Shown here piece by piece: positions 43,805-52,282 of a stretch of DNA of 64,000 nt. The DNA is taken from NCBI GenBank assembly GCA_964577055.1, contig CAZNWC010000004.1, positions 124,001 to 188,000 on the forward strand, written 5' to 3'. Position 1 is the first letter of the stretch, and every line of letters starts with the position of its first letter. A program made the translations under genes and the position numbers. The notes under the pieces were generated by a model. That model saw nothing but the letters and a program-made list of their open reading frames with translations. It was not told the origin of the DNA and searched no databases. Origin of the DNA: PNNG01 sp964577055. Its GTDB lineage: Bacteria; Bacteroidota; Bacteroidia; UBA7662.

Positions 43805-45274
43805 ATGCTCGATTTTTCACAAAAGGTTGTAGGTGAAGGACTTACCTATGACGATGTTCTCCTCTTACCGGCCTATTCCGAAGTACTTCCGCGCGAAGTA
43901 GATATTTCCACCCGACTTACCCGCAACATCCGTATCAATGTGCCCATTGTTTCGGCAGCCATGGATACGGTAACCGAATCGGCTATGGCCATTGCCATCG
44001 CCCAAAATGGTGGCATCGGCATGTTGCACAAAAACATGGGCATTGCGCAACAAGCGGCTGAAGTACGCAAGGTAAAGCGCTCCGAAAGCGGCTTGATAGT
44101 AGACCCTATTACCTTGCACCAAAACGCTACCATTGGTGAGGCTTTGGCGCTGATGGAGGAAAACCGCATCGGGGGCATCCCCATTGTGGATGATACCCAA
44201 AAGTTGGTGGGCATTCTTACCAACCGCGATTTGCGTTTCGAGAAAAATCCAGCGCGCCCCATTGCCGAAGTCATGACCAAAGACCATTTGGTGACTGCCG
44301 CCGAAGGCACTTCTTTTCACCAGGCCGAAGGCATTTTGCAACAGCACAAAATTGAAAAACTACCCGTGGTCGACGCCAATTACAAGCTCATCGGGCTCAT
44401 TACCTACAAAGACATCCTCAAACTCAAAGACCACCCCATGGCGTGCAAAGACGAGCTGGGCCGCTTGCGGGTGGGTGCGGCGGTTGGCGTAACTGCCGAC
44501 ATGCTGGAGCGCTTACAAGCCTTGGTAAATGCAGGGGTCGACGTTATCACCATTGACACGGCCCACGGCCACTCTGCCGGAGTTATTGCCGCCCTCAAAC
44601 GCGCCAAGGAAGCCTTTCCCAAACTGCAGATCATTGTGGGCAATGTGGCCACTGGTGCTGCTGCCCGTGCCCTGGCCGATGCCGGGGCCGATGCCGTGAA
44701 AGTAGGTGTGGGTCCGGGCTCCATTTGCACCACCCGCGTGGTAGCCGGTGTGGGTGTTCCCCAACTTTCGGCCGTGATGGAAGCTGCCCACGCTTTGCAA
44801 GGCACGGGCGTTCCAGTGATTGCCGATGGCGGCATCCGCTATACTGGCGACATTGTGAAGGCCTTGGCGGCAGGAGCCGACACCATCATGGGCGGATCGA
44901 TTTTCGCCGGGGTGGAAGAATCGCCGGGAGAAACCATTATTTTCGAAGGTCGGAAATTCAAAACCTACCGCGGCATGGGCTCTATTGAGGCCATGAAGGA
45001 GGGTTCGAAAGACCGTTATTTCCAAGATGCCGAAGACGAAATCAAGAAATTGGTTCCCGAAGGCATCGTGGGCCGGGTGCCTTACAAAGGCAAGCTCGAA
45101 GAAGTGATGTACCAGTGCATCGGCGGTTTGCGCGCCGGCATGGGTTACGTAGGTGCCCGCACCGTGGCCGATTTGCAGCAAGCCAAATTTGTGCGCATTA
45201 CCAATTCGGGTCTGCGCGAGAGTCACCCCCACGGCGTAACCATTACCAAAGAAGCGCCGAATTATACCCGATAA
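43805..45274 (+). CDS. guaB: Inosine-5'-monophosphate dehydrogenase
   Basis: 489 residues. The TIM-barrel starts LTYDDVLLLPAYSEVLP and is interrupted by two CBS domains at about 95-215 (IGEALALMEENRIGGIPIVD, HKIEKLPVVDANYKLIGLI). The catalytic Cys loop is GVGPGSICTTRVVAGVGVPQ and the flap YRGMGSIEAMKEGS is present. It oxidises IMP to XMP with NAD, the rate-limiting step towards GMP. First gene of a four-gene operon; pheS starts three bases after its stop. The leader is a single perfect hairpin. Confidence 0.97.
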   Translation: MLDFSQKVVGEGLTYDDVLLLPAYSEVLPREVDISTRLTRNIRINVPIVSAAMDTVTESAMAIAIAQNGGIGMLHKNMGIAQQAAEVRKVKRSESGLIVDPITLHQNATIGEALALMEENRIGGIPIVDDTQKLVGILTNRDLRFEKNPARPIAEVMTKDHLVTAAEGTSFHQAEGILQQHKIEKLPVVDANYKLIGLITYKDILKLKDHPMACKDELGRLRVGAAVGVTADMLERLQALVNAGVDVITIDTAHGHSAGVIAALKRAKEAFPKLQIIVGNVATGAAARALADAGADAVKVGVGPGSICTTRVVAGVGVPQLSAVMEAAHALQGTGVPVIADGGIRYTGDIVKALAAGADTIMGGSIFAGVEESPGETIIFEGRKFKTYRGMGSIEAMKEGSKDRYFQDAEDEIKKLVPEGIVGRVPYKGKLEEVMYQCIGGLRAGMGYVGARTVADLQQAKFVRITNSGLRESHPHGVTITKEAPNYTR

Positions 45275-45277
45275 GGC

Positions 45278-46300
45278 ATGAAAGAACAAATAGAGCAAAT
45301 ACGGACGGAAGCTGCAGGCTTCGATATTTCCTCGGCCGACAAGCTGGAGCAATACCGCCTGCGTTTTTTAAGCAAAAAAGGCTTGGTAAGCGAGCTTTTT
45401 GAAGCTTTTCGTTCGGTTTCGGGCGAAGAAAAAAAGCTGTACGGCAAAGAACTCAACCTCCTCAAACAGGAAGTAGAGGGCCGTTGGCAAGCCCAAAAAG
45501 AAGCGCTCGAAAGCACAGCCGTGACCGAAACCAGCGGCATCGACTTGAGCCGTCCGCCCCAACCCCGTGAACTCGGCAGCCGCCACCCGCTCTCCTTGGT
45601 GCGCCAGGAAATCATCCGCTTTTTCGAAGGATTGGGCTTCAATATCAGCGAAGGACATGAGATTGTAGACGATTGGCACAACTTCGGGGCCTTGAATTTC
45701 GACGACGACCACCCGTCGCGCGATATGCAGGACACCTTTTTTGTGCAAACCAATCCCGACATCCTGCTCCGCACCCACACCTCCACCGTGCAGGTGAAAG
45801 AAATGCAACTGGGCAACCTGCCCATCCGTACCATTTCGCCAGGTAGGGTGTACCGCAACGAAACCGTTTCGGCCCGTTCGCACATGCAGTTTCACCAGGT
45901 AGAAGGTTTGTACATCGATGAAAATGTAAGTTTCGCCGACCTCAAGCAAACCTTGTATTTGTTCGCCACCGAGTTTTTCGGTCGCGATTTAAAGGTCCGT
46001 TTCCGCGCCAGCTACTTCCCCTTCACCGAGCCCTCGGCCGAAATGGATGTAAGCTGCTTCATTTGCAACCAGGAAGGTTGCAGCGTGTGCAAACAAACGG
46101 GCTGGGTAGAAATTTTGGGCTGCGGCATGGTCGACCCCAATGTGCTCGAAAACTGCGGCATCGACAGCAAAAAATACACGGGTTACGCCTTTGGCATGGG
46201 CATCGAACGCATGACCATGTTGAAATATCAGATGCGCGATATTCGTTTGTTCTATGAAAACGACCTACGCTTTTTGAAGCAGTTCAAATCGGAACTATGA
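45278..46300 (+). CDS. pheS: Phenylalanine-tRNA ligase alpha subunit
   Basis: 340 residues, the usual size. An N-terminal coiled coil binds tRNA (residues 1-90). Class II motifs: HPLSLVRQEIIRFFEGLGF near motif 1, motif 2 TISPGRVYRNETVSARSHMQ with FHQVEGLYI, and motif 3 GFAFGMGIERMTML-like YAFGMGIERMTMLKYQMRDI. The insert SCFICNQEGCSVCKQTGWVE has four cysteines of a kind seen in bacterial PheS and could bind zinc. It joins phenylalanine to tRNA(Phe) with PheT, which is not in the window. Stop overlaps the next gene by four bases. Confidence 0.97.
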   Translation: MKEQIEQIRTEAAGFDISSADKLEQYRLRFLSKKGLVSELFEAFRSVSGEEKKLYGKELNLLKQEVEGRWQAQKEALESTAVTETSGIDLSRPPQPRELGSRHPLSLVRQEIIRFFEGLGFNISEGHEIVDDWHNFGALNFDDDHPSRDMQDTFFVQTNPDILLRTHTSTVQVKEMQLGNLPIRTISPGRVYRNETVSARSHMQFHQVEGLYIDENVSFADLKQTLYLFATEFFGRDLKVRFRASYFPFTEPSAEMDVSCFICNQEGCSVCKQTGWVEILGCGMVDPNVLENCGIDSKKYTGYAFGMGIERMTMLKYQMRDIRLFYENDLRFLKQFKSEL

Positions 46301-47154
46301 GCTACAACATCCAAACCATTGCCGTAATAGGCGCGGGCACCATGGGGGCAGGCATTGCACAGGTATGTGCCCAAGCCGGATTTCGTACCCTTTTGTACGA
46401 TTTGCAGCCTACCATGCTCGACAAAGCCCGCAAGCACATTTCGAGCAATTTGCAAAAAGCCGTTGAAAAAGGCTTGATGGGTGCCGAAAAGGAGCAGGCG
46501 GTTTGGGAGAGGTTACACATTACCGATCGTTTCGATGATTTGGTGGCCGACCTGGTCGTAGAAGCTGTAGTGGAACGCAAGGAAGTGAAAATTGATCTGT
46601 TCCGACAGTTGGAGGTGATCAACAGCGAGCATACCATCATGGCCACCAATACCTCGAGTATTCCGGTGACCAGCATTGCGGCAGGGGTTCGCCGACCCGA
46701 GCGGGTGGTAGGTATGCACTTTTTTAATCCGGCCCACATCATGAAGCTGGTAGAAGTCATCAGCGGTGAGGCCACCCAGCCCGAAGTAAGTGAGGCCATT
46801 TACGAACTCAGCCTGCAGCTTGGCAAAAAGCCCGTACATGCCAAAGATGCCCCTGGCTTTATTGTAAACCGGGTGGCACGTCATTACTACGTCGAAAGCT
46901 TGTTGGCCTTGGAAGAGCAGGTGGCTTCATTTGAAGACATCGACAAATTGCTGGAGGCCCGCGGATTTAAAATGGGGCCCTTCCGTTTAATGGATTTGAT
47001 TGGGGTAGATACCAATTTTTCGGTAACCTCGAGCATGTACGCCAGCTTCCACCAAGATTCTAAATTCAGGCCCAGCCGCATTCAAGAACAAAAAGTAAAT
47101 GCCGGCTTCCATGGCCGAAAAACCGGAAAAGGATTTTATGCGTACCCTGCTTAG
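46297..47154 (+). CDS. 3-hydroxybutyryl-CoA dehydrogenase
   Basis: 285 residues. The N-terminal Rossmann fold has IAVIGAGTMGAGIAQVCAQA, the NAD segment ends with ATNTSSIPVTSIA, and the catalytic His-Glu pair sits in VVGMHFFNPAHIMKLVEVI. The C-terminal helical domain carries DAPGFIVNRVARHYY and GFKMGPFRLMDLIGVD. It should oxidise 3-hydroxybutyryl-CoA or a similar short 3-hydroxyacyl-CoA with NAD (Hbd/PaaH family). Its last residues overlap the Rieske-like lipoprotein by 17 bases. Confidence 0.94.
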   Translation: MSYNIQTIAVIGAGTMGAGIAQVCAQAGFRTLLYDLQPTMLDKARKHISSNLQKAVEKGLMGAEKEQAVWERLHITDRFDDLVADLVVEAVVERKEVKIDLFRQLEVINSEHTIMATNTSSIPVTSIAAGVRRPERVVGMHFFNPAHIMKLVEVISGEATQPEVSEAIYELSLQLGKKPVHAKDAPGFIVNRVARHYYVESLLALEEQVASFEDIDKLLEARGFKMGPFRLMDLIGVDTNFSVTSSMYASFHQDSKFRPSRIQEQKVNAGFHGRKTGKGFYAYPA

Positions 47155-47563
47155 TGCTTTTGTGTTCACGCTGGTGTTGCTCAGTGGTTGCCGGAGCGAT
47201 ACAGGTGATTTTGTGCCCAATGTACTGGTGGATGCCAATATCAGCCTCAATTTACCCGCCTATCAACCCTTGAATGTGGTGGGAGGATTGGTTTTTGTAC
47301 GCGATTTGGGATACAGGGGCATTGTGATTCATCGCCTCACCCTCGATGAGTTCAGGGTATTTGACATGGCTTGCACCTATCAGCCCTCCATTTCTTGTCA
47401 TGTAATTGCCCTCGATACCGCCACCAATTTGTTGCAGTGTGGTTGTTGCGAATCGCGTTTTTCGCTCGATGGATTTCCGGCACGCGGGCCAGCCTCACTC
47501 AACCTCCGTTCGTACAGAAGTTTGTACTCGCCAACCACCAATACCTTGAGAGTTACGAATTGA
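47138..47563 (+). CDS. Rieske-like lipoprotein with Cys-only ligand set
   Basis: 141 residues. Lipoprotein signal MRTLLSAFVFTLVLLSGC. The fold matches the short Rieske-type proteins of Bacteroidota (GGLVFVRDLGYRGIVIHRLT, then two cluster loops). Loop 1 reads MACTYQP, where a Rieske protein would have Cys-x-His; loop 2 reads QCGCCESRFSLDG, where it would have Cys-x-x-His. The two histidine ligands are replaced by Tyr81 and Cys104. Cys79, Cys87, Cys101 and Cys103/104 remain. It may hold a four-cysteine cluster or another metal, or none. Last gene of the guaB operon, in front of a terminator. Confidence 0.75.
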   Translation: MRTLLSAFVFTLVLLSGCRSDTGDFVPNVLVDANISLNLPAYQPLNVVGGLVFVRDLGYRGIVIHRLTLDEFRVFDMACTYQPSISCHVIALDTATNLLQCGCCESRFSLDGFPARGPASLNLRSYRSLYSPTTNTLRVTN

Positions 47564-47584
47564 TTCCCATGATAAAAACAAATG

Positions 47585-47609
47585 AACGGCTTGAAAAGGC
47601 CGTTTTTGT
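47585..47609 (+). terminator. Rho-independent terminator of the guaB operon
   Basis: Stem AACGGC (47585-47590) with GCCGTT (47599-47604), followed by TTTTTGTT. It ends at the convergent chrA stop codon. Confidence 0.85.
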
Positions 47610-48794
47610 TTAAAGTACCACACCGGCCATGATGCCCAAGGTCACCAGCAACAGCGGTGGAATGCGGAAATGATGCAGGGCAATAAAGGTGGCACCCACC
47701 ACACTGAGGTTGATCATATCAAAACCAACCGGTTTGGTTAACAATATGGCTGCGGCAATCACCAATCCGCATGCGGCAGCATTGATGCCCGACAATGCCC
47801 GTTTCACTCCGCGCATTTTTTTCATTTCTTCCCAGGCCGGATAAATAAAGAAAATGAGAAAAGTACCTGGTAAAAAAATGCCAATTGCGCCAATGGTGGC
47901 CCCCATGAGCATACTGGCATAACCCGCCTGCTGAAACGACATGGCCCCCAAAAAAGAAGCGAACGAAAAAACCGGTCCCGGTATGGCTTGGGCCAGTCCA
48001 TAGCCCGATAAGAATTGATCAGCCGTCATAAATGCCTTTACCCGCACGAATTGGTCAAACATCATGGGAATGAGTACCTGCCCGCCACCAAAAACCAAGC
48101 TGCCAAAGCGGTACATATTCTCGAAAAGCAATACGGGTTTGTTTTGCAGCAGGTTACCTACCAAAGCTGCTCCTACCAAAATAGCTGCGTAGAGGTACAA
48201 ATTGCCCCAACGGATTTTTTTGAGGTCGTATGCTTCTTTTTCAAGCGGCTTTCGGTCGAAGAAATTCGAAAGCAAAGCGCCGGCAATGAGCACAGCCGGA
48301 AAGGTGAAGGCACTGGTGAGCCCTACAACGGCCCCAACCGAAAGCACCAAAATAAACCATTCGAGGGGTGTATGCACCAGCTTTTTGGTCAACCGAAATG
48401 CCGCAACGCTGATAAAGCCGATGGCAATGGGTCGTACGAAACGAAGCAATTCAAGCTCAAAGCCTTCGCGGGCGAAATAGGTGATGAGCAAGGCAATCAT
48501 GGTCATGAGCAAACAGGCGGGCAACGCCCAAATCAATAAGGTGAGCCAAGCCAAACGGGGCCCACCCAATTTCATGCCCACTGCGGTGATGGTTTGTGTA
48601 CTGGTGGGTCCAGGCAAAAATTGGCACAATGCATTGAGCTCTACCAATTCTTTTTCGGTCAAATATTGTCGCCTGTCTACCAATAAATCATGAAATACCG
48701 CAATGTGACCCTGGGGCCCCCCGAAAGCCGACAAGGCCAGGCCCATCACATCGCGGAGAAATACCCGCTCGCGTGTTTGATCGATGCGGGTCAT
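47610..48794 (-). CDS. chrA: Chromate transporter ChrA
   Basis: 394 residues, the long (two-domain) ChrA form with about ten to twelve helices. The first half opens with LALSAFGGPQGHIAVFHDLL and has LNALCQFLPGPTSTQTITAVG; the second half repeats the pattern with FGSLVFGGGQVLIPMMFDQF and GYGLAQAIPGPVFSFASFLG. These pairs of Gly/Pro motifs are diagnostic for the CHR family, which exports chromate in resistant bacteria; in other bacteria the physiological substrate is unclear. It is in one unit with the oxygenase gene, five bases downstream. Confidence 0.93.
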   Translation of the reverse strand: MTRIDQTRERVFLRDVMGLALSAFGGPQGHIAVFHDLLVDRRQYLTEKELVELNALCQFLPGPTSTQTITAVGMKLGGPRLAWLTLLIWALPACLLMTMIALLITYFAREGFELELLRFVRPIAIGFISVAAFRLTKKLVHTPLEWFILVLSVGAVVGLTSAFTFPAVLIAGALLSNFFDRKPLEKEAYDLKKIRWGNLYLYAAILVGAALVGNLLQNKPVLLFENMYRFGSLVFGGGQVLIPMMFDQFVRVKAFMTADQFLSGYGLAQAIPGPVFSFASFLGAMSFQQAGYASMLMGATIGAIGIFLPGTFLIFFIYPAWEEMKKMRGVKRALSGINAAACGLVIAAAILLTKPVGFDMINLSVVGATFIALHHFRIPPLLLVTLGIMAGVVL

Positions 48795-48799
48795 GACGG

Positions 48800-49753
48800 C
48801 TATTTTTTCAAACCAATTTCACGCAAACGCTCATCGAGGTATTCACCGGCACTGATGGGACCGTACTGCAAGGGGTTTTCGGCGGTAACGCATTGTGGCA
48901 AACAATCGAGACGCATGGCCGAACGTGGGTGCAAGAAGAAGGGGATTGAATAGCGCGAATTTCCCCACTGCTCGCGGGGCGGATTCACCACCCGATGGGT
49001 AGTCGATTTGAGCCTGTTGTTGGTCAAACGCTGCAACATATCGCCCACGTTTACCACCACTTGTTCGGGCAATGCGGTTACGGCTACCCACTCATTGTTT
49101 TTGTTCAAAATCTGCAGTCCATCAGCAGAGGCGCCCATTAACAGGGTGATGAGGTTGATGTCTTCGTGCTCCGCTGCGCGAACAGCATCCTTGGGCTCAT
49201 GGGTGATGGGGCCGTAATGAATGGCCCGCAAAATGCTGTTGCCGTTGTGGATGTTTTCGTCGAAGTAGTTTTCGCCAATCTCTAAAAACAAAGCGATGGC
49301 GCGCAGCATGTGCCTCCCCGCATTTTCGAGGGTACGATACGCCTCAAGGGCTTTCGGATTAAAATCAGTAAGCTCATTTACCTGAACATTGTCGGGATAT
49401 TCGCTTTTAACCGGATCTCCGTCGGTAACGGTTTGGCCAAATTGGAAGAACTCTTTGAGGTCGCCCGTACTGCGGCCCTTGGCGTGTTCCTTGCCAAAGC
49501 CGGTGTAACCGCGCTGTCCGGCCAAACCTGCAATTTCATATTGGTCTTTGGTGGCTTGAGGCAATGCAAAAAAGGCTTTCACCTGCGCATAAAGGTCTGC
49601 ACTCAAGGCATCACTGAGGCCATGGTTTTTTACGGCCACAAAGCCTACATTTTCATAGGCTTCGCCCAAGTCTTTCACAAAGGCAGCACGCTGCGTTGCT
49701 GTACCCTGGGTAAAATGATGCAGGTCGATGGATGGAATGTTAGCTTGTGACAT
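48800..49753 (-). CDS. Isopenicillin N synthase family Fe(II)/2-oxoglutarate oxygenase
   Basis: 317 residues with the DIOX_N and 2OG-FeII_Oxy domains. The iron-binding triad is HEDINLITLL (His-x-Asp) and STTHRVVNP (His), and RYSIPFF supplies the co-substrate arginine and serine. The N-terminal part (IPSIDLHHF, NVGFVAVKNHGLSDAL) is typical. These enzymes oxidise small metabolites; the substrate is unknown and no biosynthetic cluster is present. First gene of a two-gene unit with chrA. Confidence 0.9.
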   Translation of the reverse strand: MSQANIPSIDLHHFTQGTATQRAAFVKDLGEAYENVGFVAVKNHGLSDALSADLYAQVKAFFALPQATKDQYEIAGLAGQRGYTGFGKEHAKGRSTGDLKEFFQFGQTVTDGDPVKSEYPDNVQVNELTDFNPKALEAYRTLENAGRHMLRAIALFLEIGENYFDENIHNGNSILRAIHYGPITHEPKDAVRAAEHEDINLITLLMGASADGLQILNKNNEWVAVTALPEQVVVNVGDMLQRLTNNRLKSTTHRVVNPPREQWGNSRYSIPFFLHPRSAMRLDCLPQCVTAENPLQYGPISAGEYLDERLREIGLKK

Positions 49754-49797
49754 GGGCTGAAAGTGTGGTTCAAATACGGATTTTTTTCTCCAAACTG

Positions 49798-49805
49798 CAA
49801 ATATA
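49798..49805 (-). promoter_or_regulatory. -7 box of the oxygenase-chrA unit
   Basis: Minus-strand TATATTTG fits TAnnTTTG, 44 bases before the oxygenase ATG. Confidence 0.55.
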
Positions 49806-49942
49806 GGTTTCTGAACGGGGCAAAGACCATTTTCGCTACCGATTCATGCGAGTCGCCAAGCAATTTGCCATCCCTTTAGCGACAATTTCGCAAGCGCGCG
49901 TCCTTTCTCCGACAGGGATTACCTCCACGCCCCCCAAATGCC

Positions 49943-49950
49943 TATTTTTG
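49943..49950 (+). promoter_or_regulatory. -7 box of the E1 dehydrogenase gene
   Basis: TATTTTTG fits TAnnTTTG; the ATG follows after seven bases (49958), so the mRNA would be nearly leaderless. Confidence 0.6.
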
Positions 49951-49957
49951 CAGCATC

Positions 49958-52006
49958 ATGCAAAAAGTCCTTCTGCAGCAGGCCTGGGAACTTCTGTGCA
50001 CCGCACGGGCCATGGCCGATATTTACGACGAAAATCGCCCCATCACCAAGTATGTGCACTCTACCAGCAAGGGGCACGAGGCTATCCAAATGGCTGCGGG
50101 ACTATTATTGCAGCCCTACGATTACGCGAGTTTGTACTACCGCGATGAGTCGGTGCTGCTGGCCATGGGCTTTCGGCCGTACGAACTTATGCTGCAGTTG
50201 CTGGCCAAGGCCGACGACCCTTTTTCGGGTGGACGCACGTATTACGCCCACCCCTCGGTGAAGCGCGCAGGCATGCCTATCATTCCACACCAGAGCAGCG
50301 CCACCGGCATGCAGGCCATTCCGGCTACGGGCATGGCCCAAGGGGTTGCTTATTTAGAAAAGCAAGGATTGCTATCAGGCGAAGAGAAACCGCTGGTGCT
50401 ATGTTCATTGGGCGATGGCTCGGTAACCGAAGGCGAAGTGGCTGAAGCTTTTCAGATGGCTGTGCTGCACCAAATGCCCATTGTGTACTTGGTGCAAGAC
50501 AATGAATGGGGCATCAGTGCCACTGGCAAAGAAATGCGTGCCATGGATGCCTATGAATATGCTGCTGGTTTTAAGGGCTTGAAGCGCAAGCAGGTAGATG
50601 GCACCGACTTCGTGAAATCGTACAAAGCCCTCGACGAAGCTTTTGCTTATGTACGCGAAAAGCGGGCGCCCATTTTGGTACATGCCACCGTACCCCTGTT
50701 GGGGCACCATACGTCGGGCGTACGCCGCGAGTGGTACCGCTCGGCCGACGATCTCGACAAACACGGACGCAAAGATCCATACAACAAACTGCGCAAAACC
50801 TTGCTCGATGAAGGTTTTTGGGAGGAAGAACTCGACAAAATAGAAGCTGAAATGCACGCCAAAGTAGCTGCCGATTTTGAAGCAGCGGTTGCTGCACCCA
50901 TTCCTGCCGACGAAACGCTCTTTTTACACGAATTTGCGCCTACTCCCATTACCGCCGAACAAGGCGAACGCCAACCTTCCGGCCGCGAAAAAGTAGTGAT
51001 GGTAGATGCTGCCCTCCATGCCGTGGAAGAGATCCTCCGCAAGCATCCCGAAGCCTTGTTTTACGGACAGGATGTGGGCCGCACCCTCGGTGGGGTTTTC
51101 CGCGAAGCAGCCACCCTGGCCGATAAATTTGGGGATGAACGCGTTTTCAATACGCCTATTCAAGAAGCTTACCTGGTAGGCAGCACGGCGGGTATGTCGG
51201 CCGTGGGCACCAAGCCTATTGTAGAAATTCAGTTTGCCGATTATATCTGGACCGGCGTGAATCAGTTGGTGGTAGAGCTCAGCAAAAGCTGCTACCTCAG
51301 CAATGGCCAATTTCCTGTGCAAAGCCTCATCCGCGTGCCTTGCGGGGCTTACGGCGGGGGCGGACCCTATCACAGCGGTTGCATTGAATCGGCCATTTTG
51401 AGTGTACGCGGCATCAAGGTCGTGTACCCCAGCAACGCAGCTGATATGAAAGGCTTGATGAAAGCAGCCTTTTACGATCCCAATCCTGTGGTGATGTTTG
51501 AGCACAAAGGCTTGTATTGGAGCAAAGTGCCAGGTACCGAAGGCGCCAAAACCGTGGAGCCTGATGAAGATTACGTGGTACCACTGGGCAAAGGCCGTGT
51601 GGTGCAAGAAGCCATGCCGCACAAAATCGAAAATGGAGAAAGTTGCGTGGTGATTACTTACGGCATGGGGGTTTATTGGGCTTTGAACGCCGCCAAACAC
51701 TTCCCAGGCTCGGTAGAAATCATCGATTTGCGCACCCTTAATCCGGTGGATGAGGAGCTTTGTCGTGCCGCCGTTGAACGCCATGGCAAAGCCTTGGTAC
51801 TTACCGAAGAGCAGCTGCAAAACAGCTTTGCCGAAGCCTTGGCTCACCGCCTCACCAAAGCTTGCTTCCGCTACCTCGATGCGCCGGTAGACACCATGGG
51901 GGCAGAAAACTTGCCAGCCATTCCGCTCAACGACCGGCTCGAACAGGTGATGTTGCCCACGGCTGAAAAGGTGCAGGCGCGTTTGGATGCCTTGCTGCAC
52001 GGCTGA
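49958..52006 (+). CDS. 2-oxoacid dehydrogenase E1, fused alpha and beta subunits
   Basis: 682 residues. The N-terminal alpha part (about 1-320) binds thiamine diphosphate through LGDGSVTEGEVAEAFQMAVL and VQDNEWGISATG (GDG-x-N motif), and carries a phosphorylation-loop-like segment RRKQVDGTDF-like (KRKQVDGTDFVKSYK). The C-terminal beta part (about 345-680) has FYGQDVGRTLGGVFREAATL, TPIQEAYLVGSTAGMSAVG and PNPVVMFEHKGLYWSK. It decarboxylates a 2-oxoacid (pyruvate or branched-chain) in the E1-E2-E3 complex. Such fusions are common in Bacteroidota. E2 and E3 are not in the window. Confidence 0.93.
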   Translation: MQKVLLQQAWELLCTARAMADIYDENRPITKYVHSTSKGHEAIQMAAGLLLQPYDYASLYYRDESVLLAMGFRPYELMLQLLAKADDPFSGGRTYYAHPSVKRAGMPIIPHQSSATGMQAIPATGMAQGVAYLEKQGLLSGEEKPLVLCSLGDGSVTEGEVAEAFQMAVLHQMPIVYLVQDNEWGISATGKEMRAMDAYEYAAGFKGLKRKQVDGTDFVKSYKALDEAFAYVREKRAPILVHATVPLLGHHTSGVRREWYRSADDLDKHGRKDPYNKLRKTLLDEGFWEEELDKIEAEMHAKVAADFEAAVAAPIPADETLFLHEFAPTPITAEQGERQPSGREKVVMVDAALHAVEEILRKHPEALFYGQDVGRTLGGVFREAATLADKFGDERVFNTPIQEAYLVGSTAGMSAVGTKPIVEIQFADYIWTGVNQLVVELSKSCYLSNGQFPVQSLIRVPCGAYGGGGPYHSGCIESAILSVRGIKVVYPSNAADMKGLMKAAFYDPNPVVMFEHKGLYWSKVPGTEGAKTVEPDEDYVVPLGKGRVVQEAMPHKIENGESCVVITYGMGVYWALNAAKHFPGSVEIIDLRTLNPVDEELCRAAVERHGKALVLTEEQLQNSFAEALAHRLTKACFRYLDAPVDTMGAENLPAIPLNDRLEQVMLPTAEKVQARLDALLHG

Positions 52007-52048
52007 TTTCGTAGGATTCGCGAACGATTTTAGCGAGCAGATACGCCT

Positions 52049-52081
52049 TGAGGTGAGGTATACACAAAAATACCTGCCTCA
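52049..52081 (+). promoter_or_regulatory. Hairpin 1 in the 276-base gap before metK
   Basis: TGAGG (52049-52053) with CCTCA (52077-52081) and GGTAT (52057-52061) with ATACC (52070-52074), small internal loop. Further hairpins follow: CTGCT/AGCAG at 52095-52108 and CCAGCA/TGCTGG at 52121-52142. The first may act as the end of the E1 transcript, but there is no T-run. Confidence 0.5.
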
Positions 52082-52201
52082 TCCAAGAAAAATCCTGCTA
52101 AATAGCAGCTTAGAGATGCGCCAGCACTTTGTAAAATGCTGGGGAATTGCTTTCTTTGTGCCGCTGTGGATTGATTTGTATCGATTGCAACCACGTTAAA
52201 A

Positions 52202-52240
52202 AAAGTGCTAAAGACCTCCTTTTTTAGGGTGTAGCGCTTT
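52202..52240 (+). promoter_or_regulatory. Leader stem-loop of metK
   Basis: AAAGTGCT (52202-52209) pairs with AGCGCTTT (52233-52240), one G-T pair; the 23-base loop contains a CCT/AGG pair around a T-run. It lies 43 bases before the metK ATG. It does not match a known SAM riboswitch class by eye. Confidence 0.4.
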
Positions 52241-52282
52241 CGGTTCAATCTCACCGCATTCACCCTTAATCAACCAAAACGC

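Noticed and set aside
50924..52000. 358-codon minus-strand frame over the E1 gene
   Set aside because: Antisense shadow of the conserved beta-subunit region.
52180..52240. SAM-I riboswitch before metK, suggested by GCAACC followed by GTGCTAAAGACC
   Set aside because: The 5' part (GAGnGGnGGAGGGA and GGCCC) and the closing P1/GAnAGAT elements are missing.
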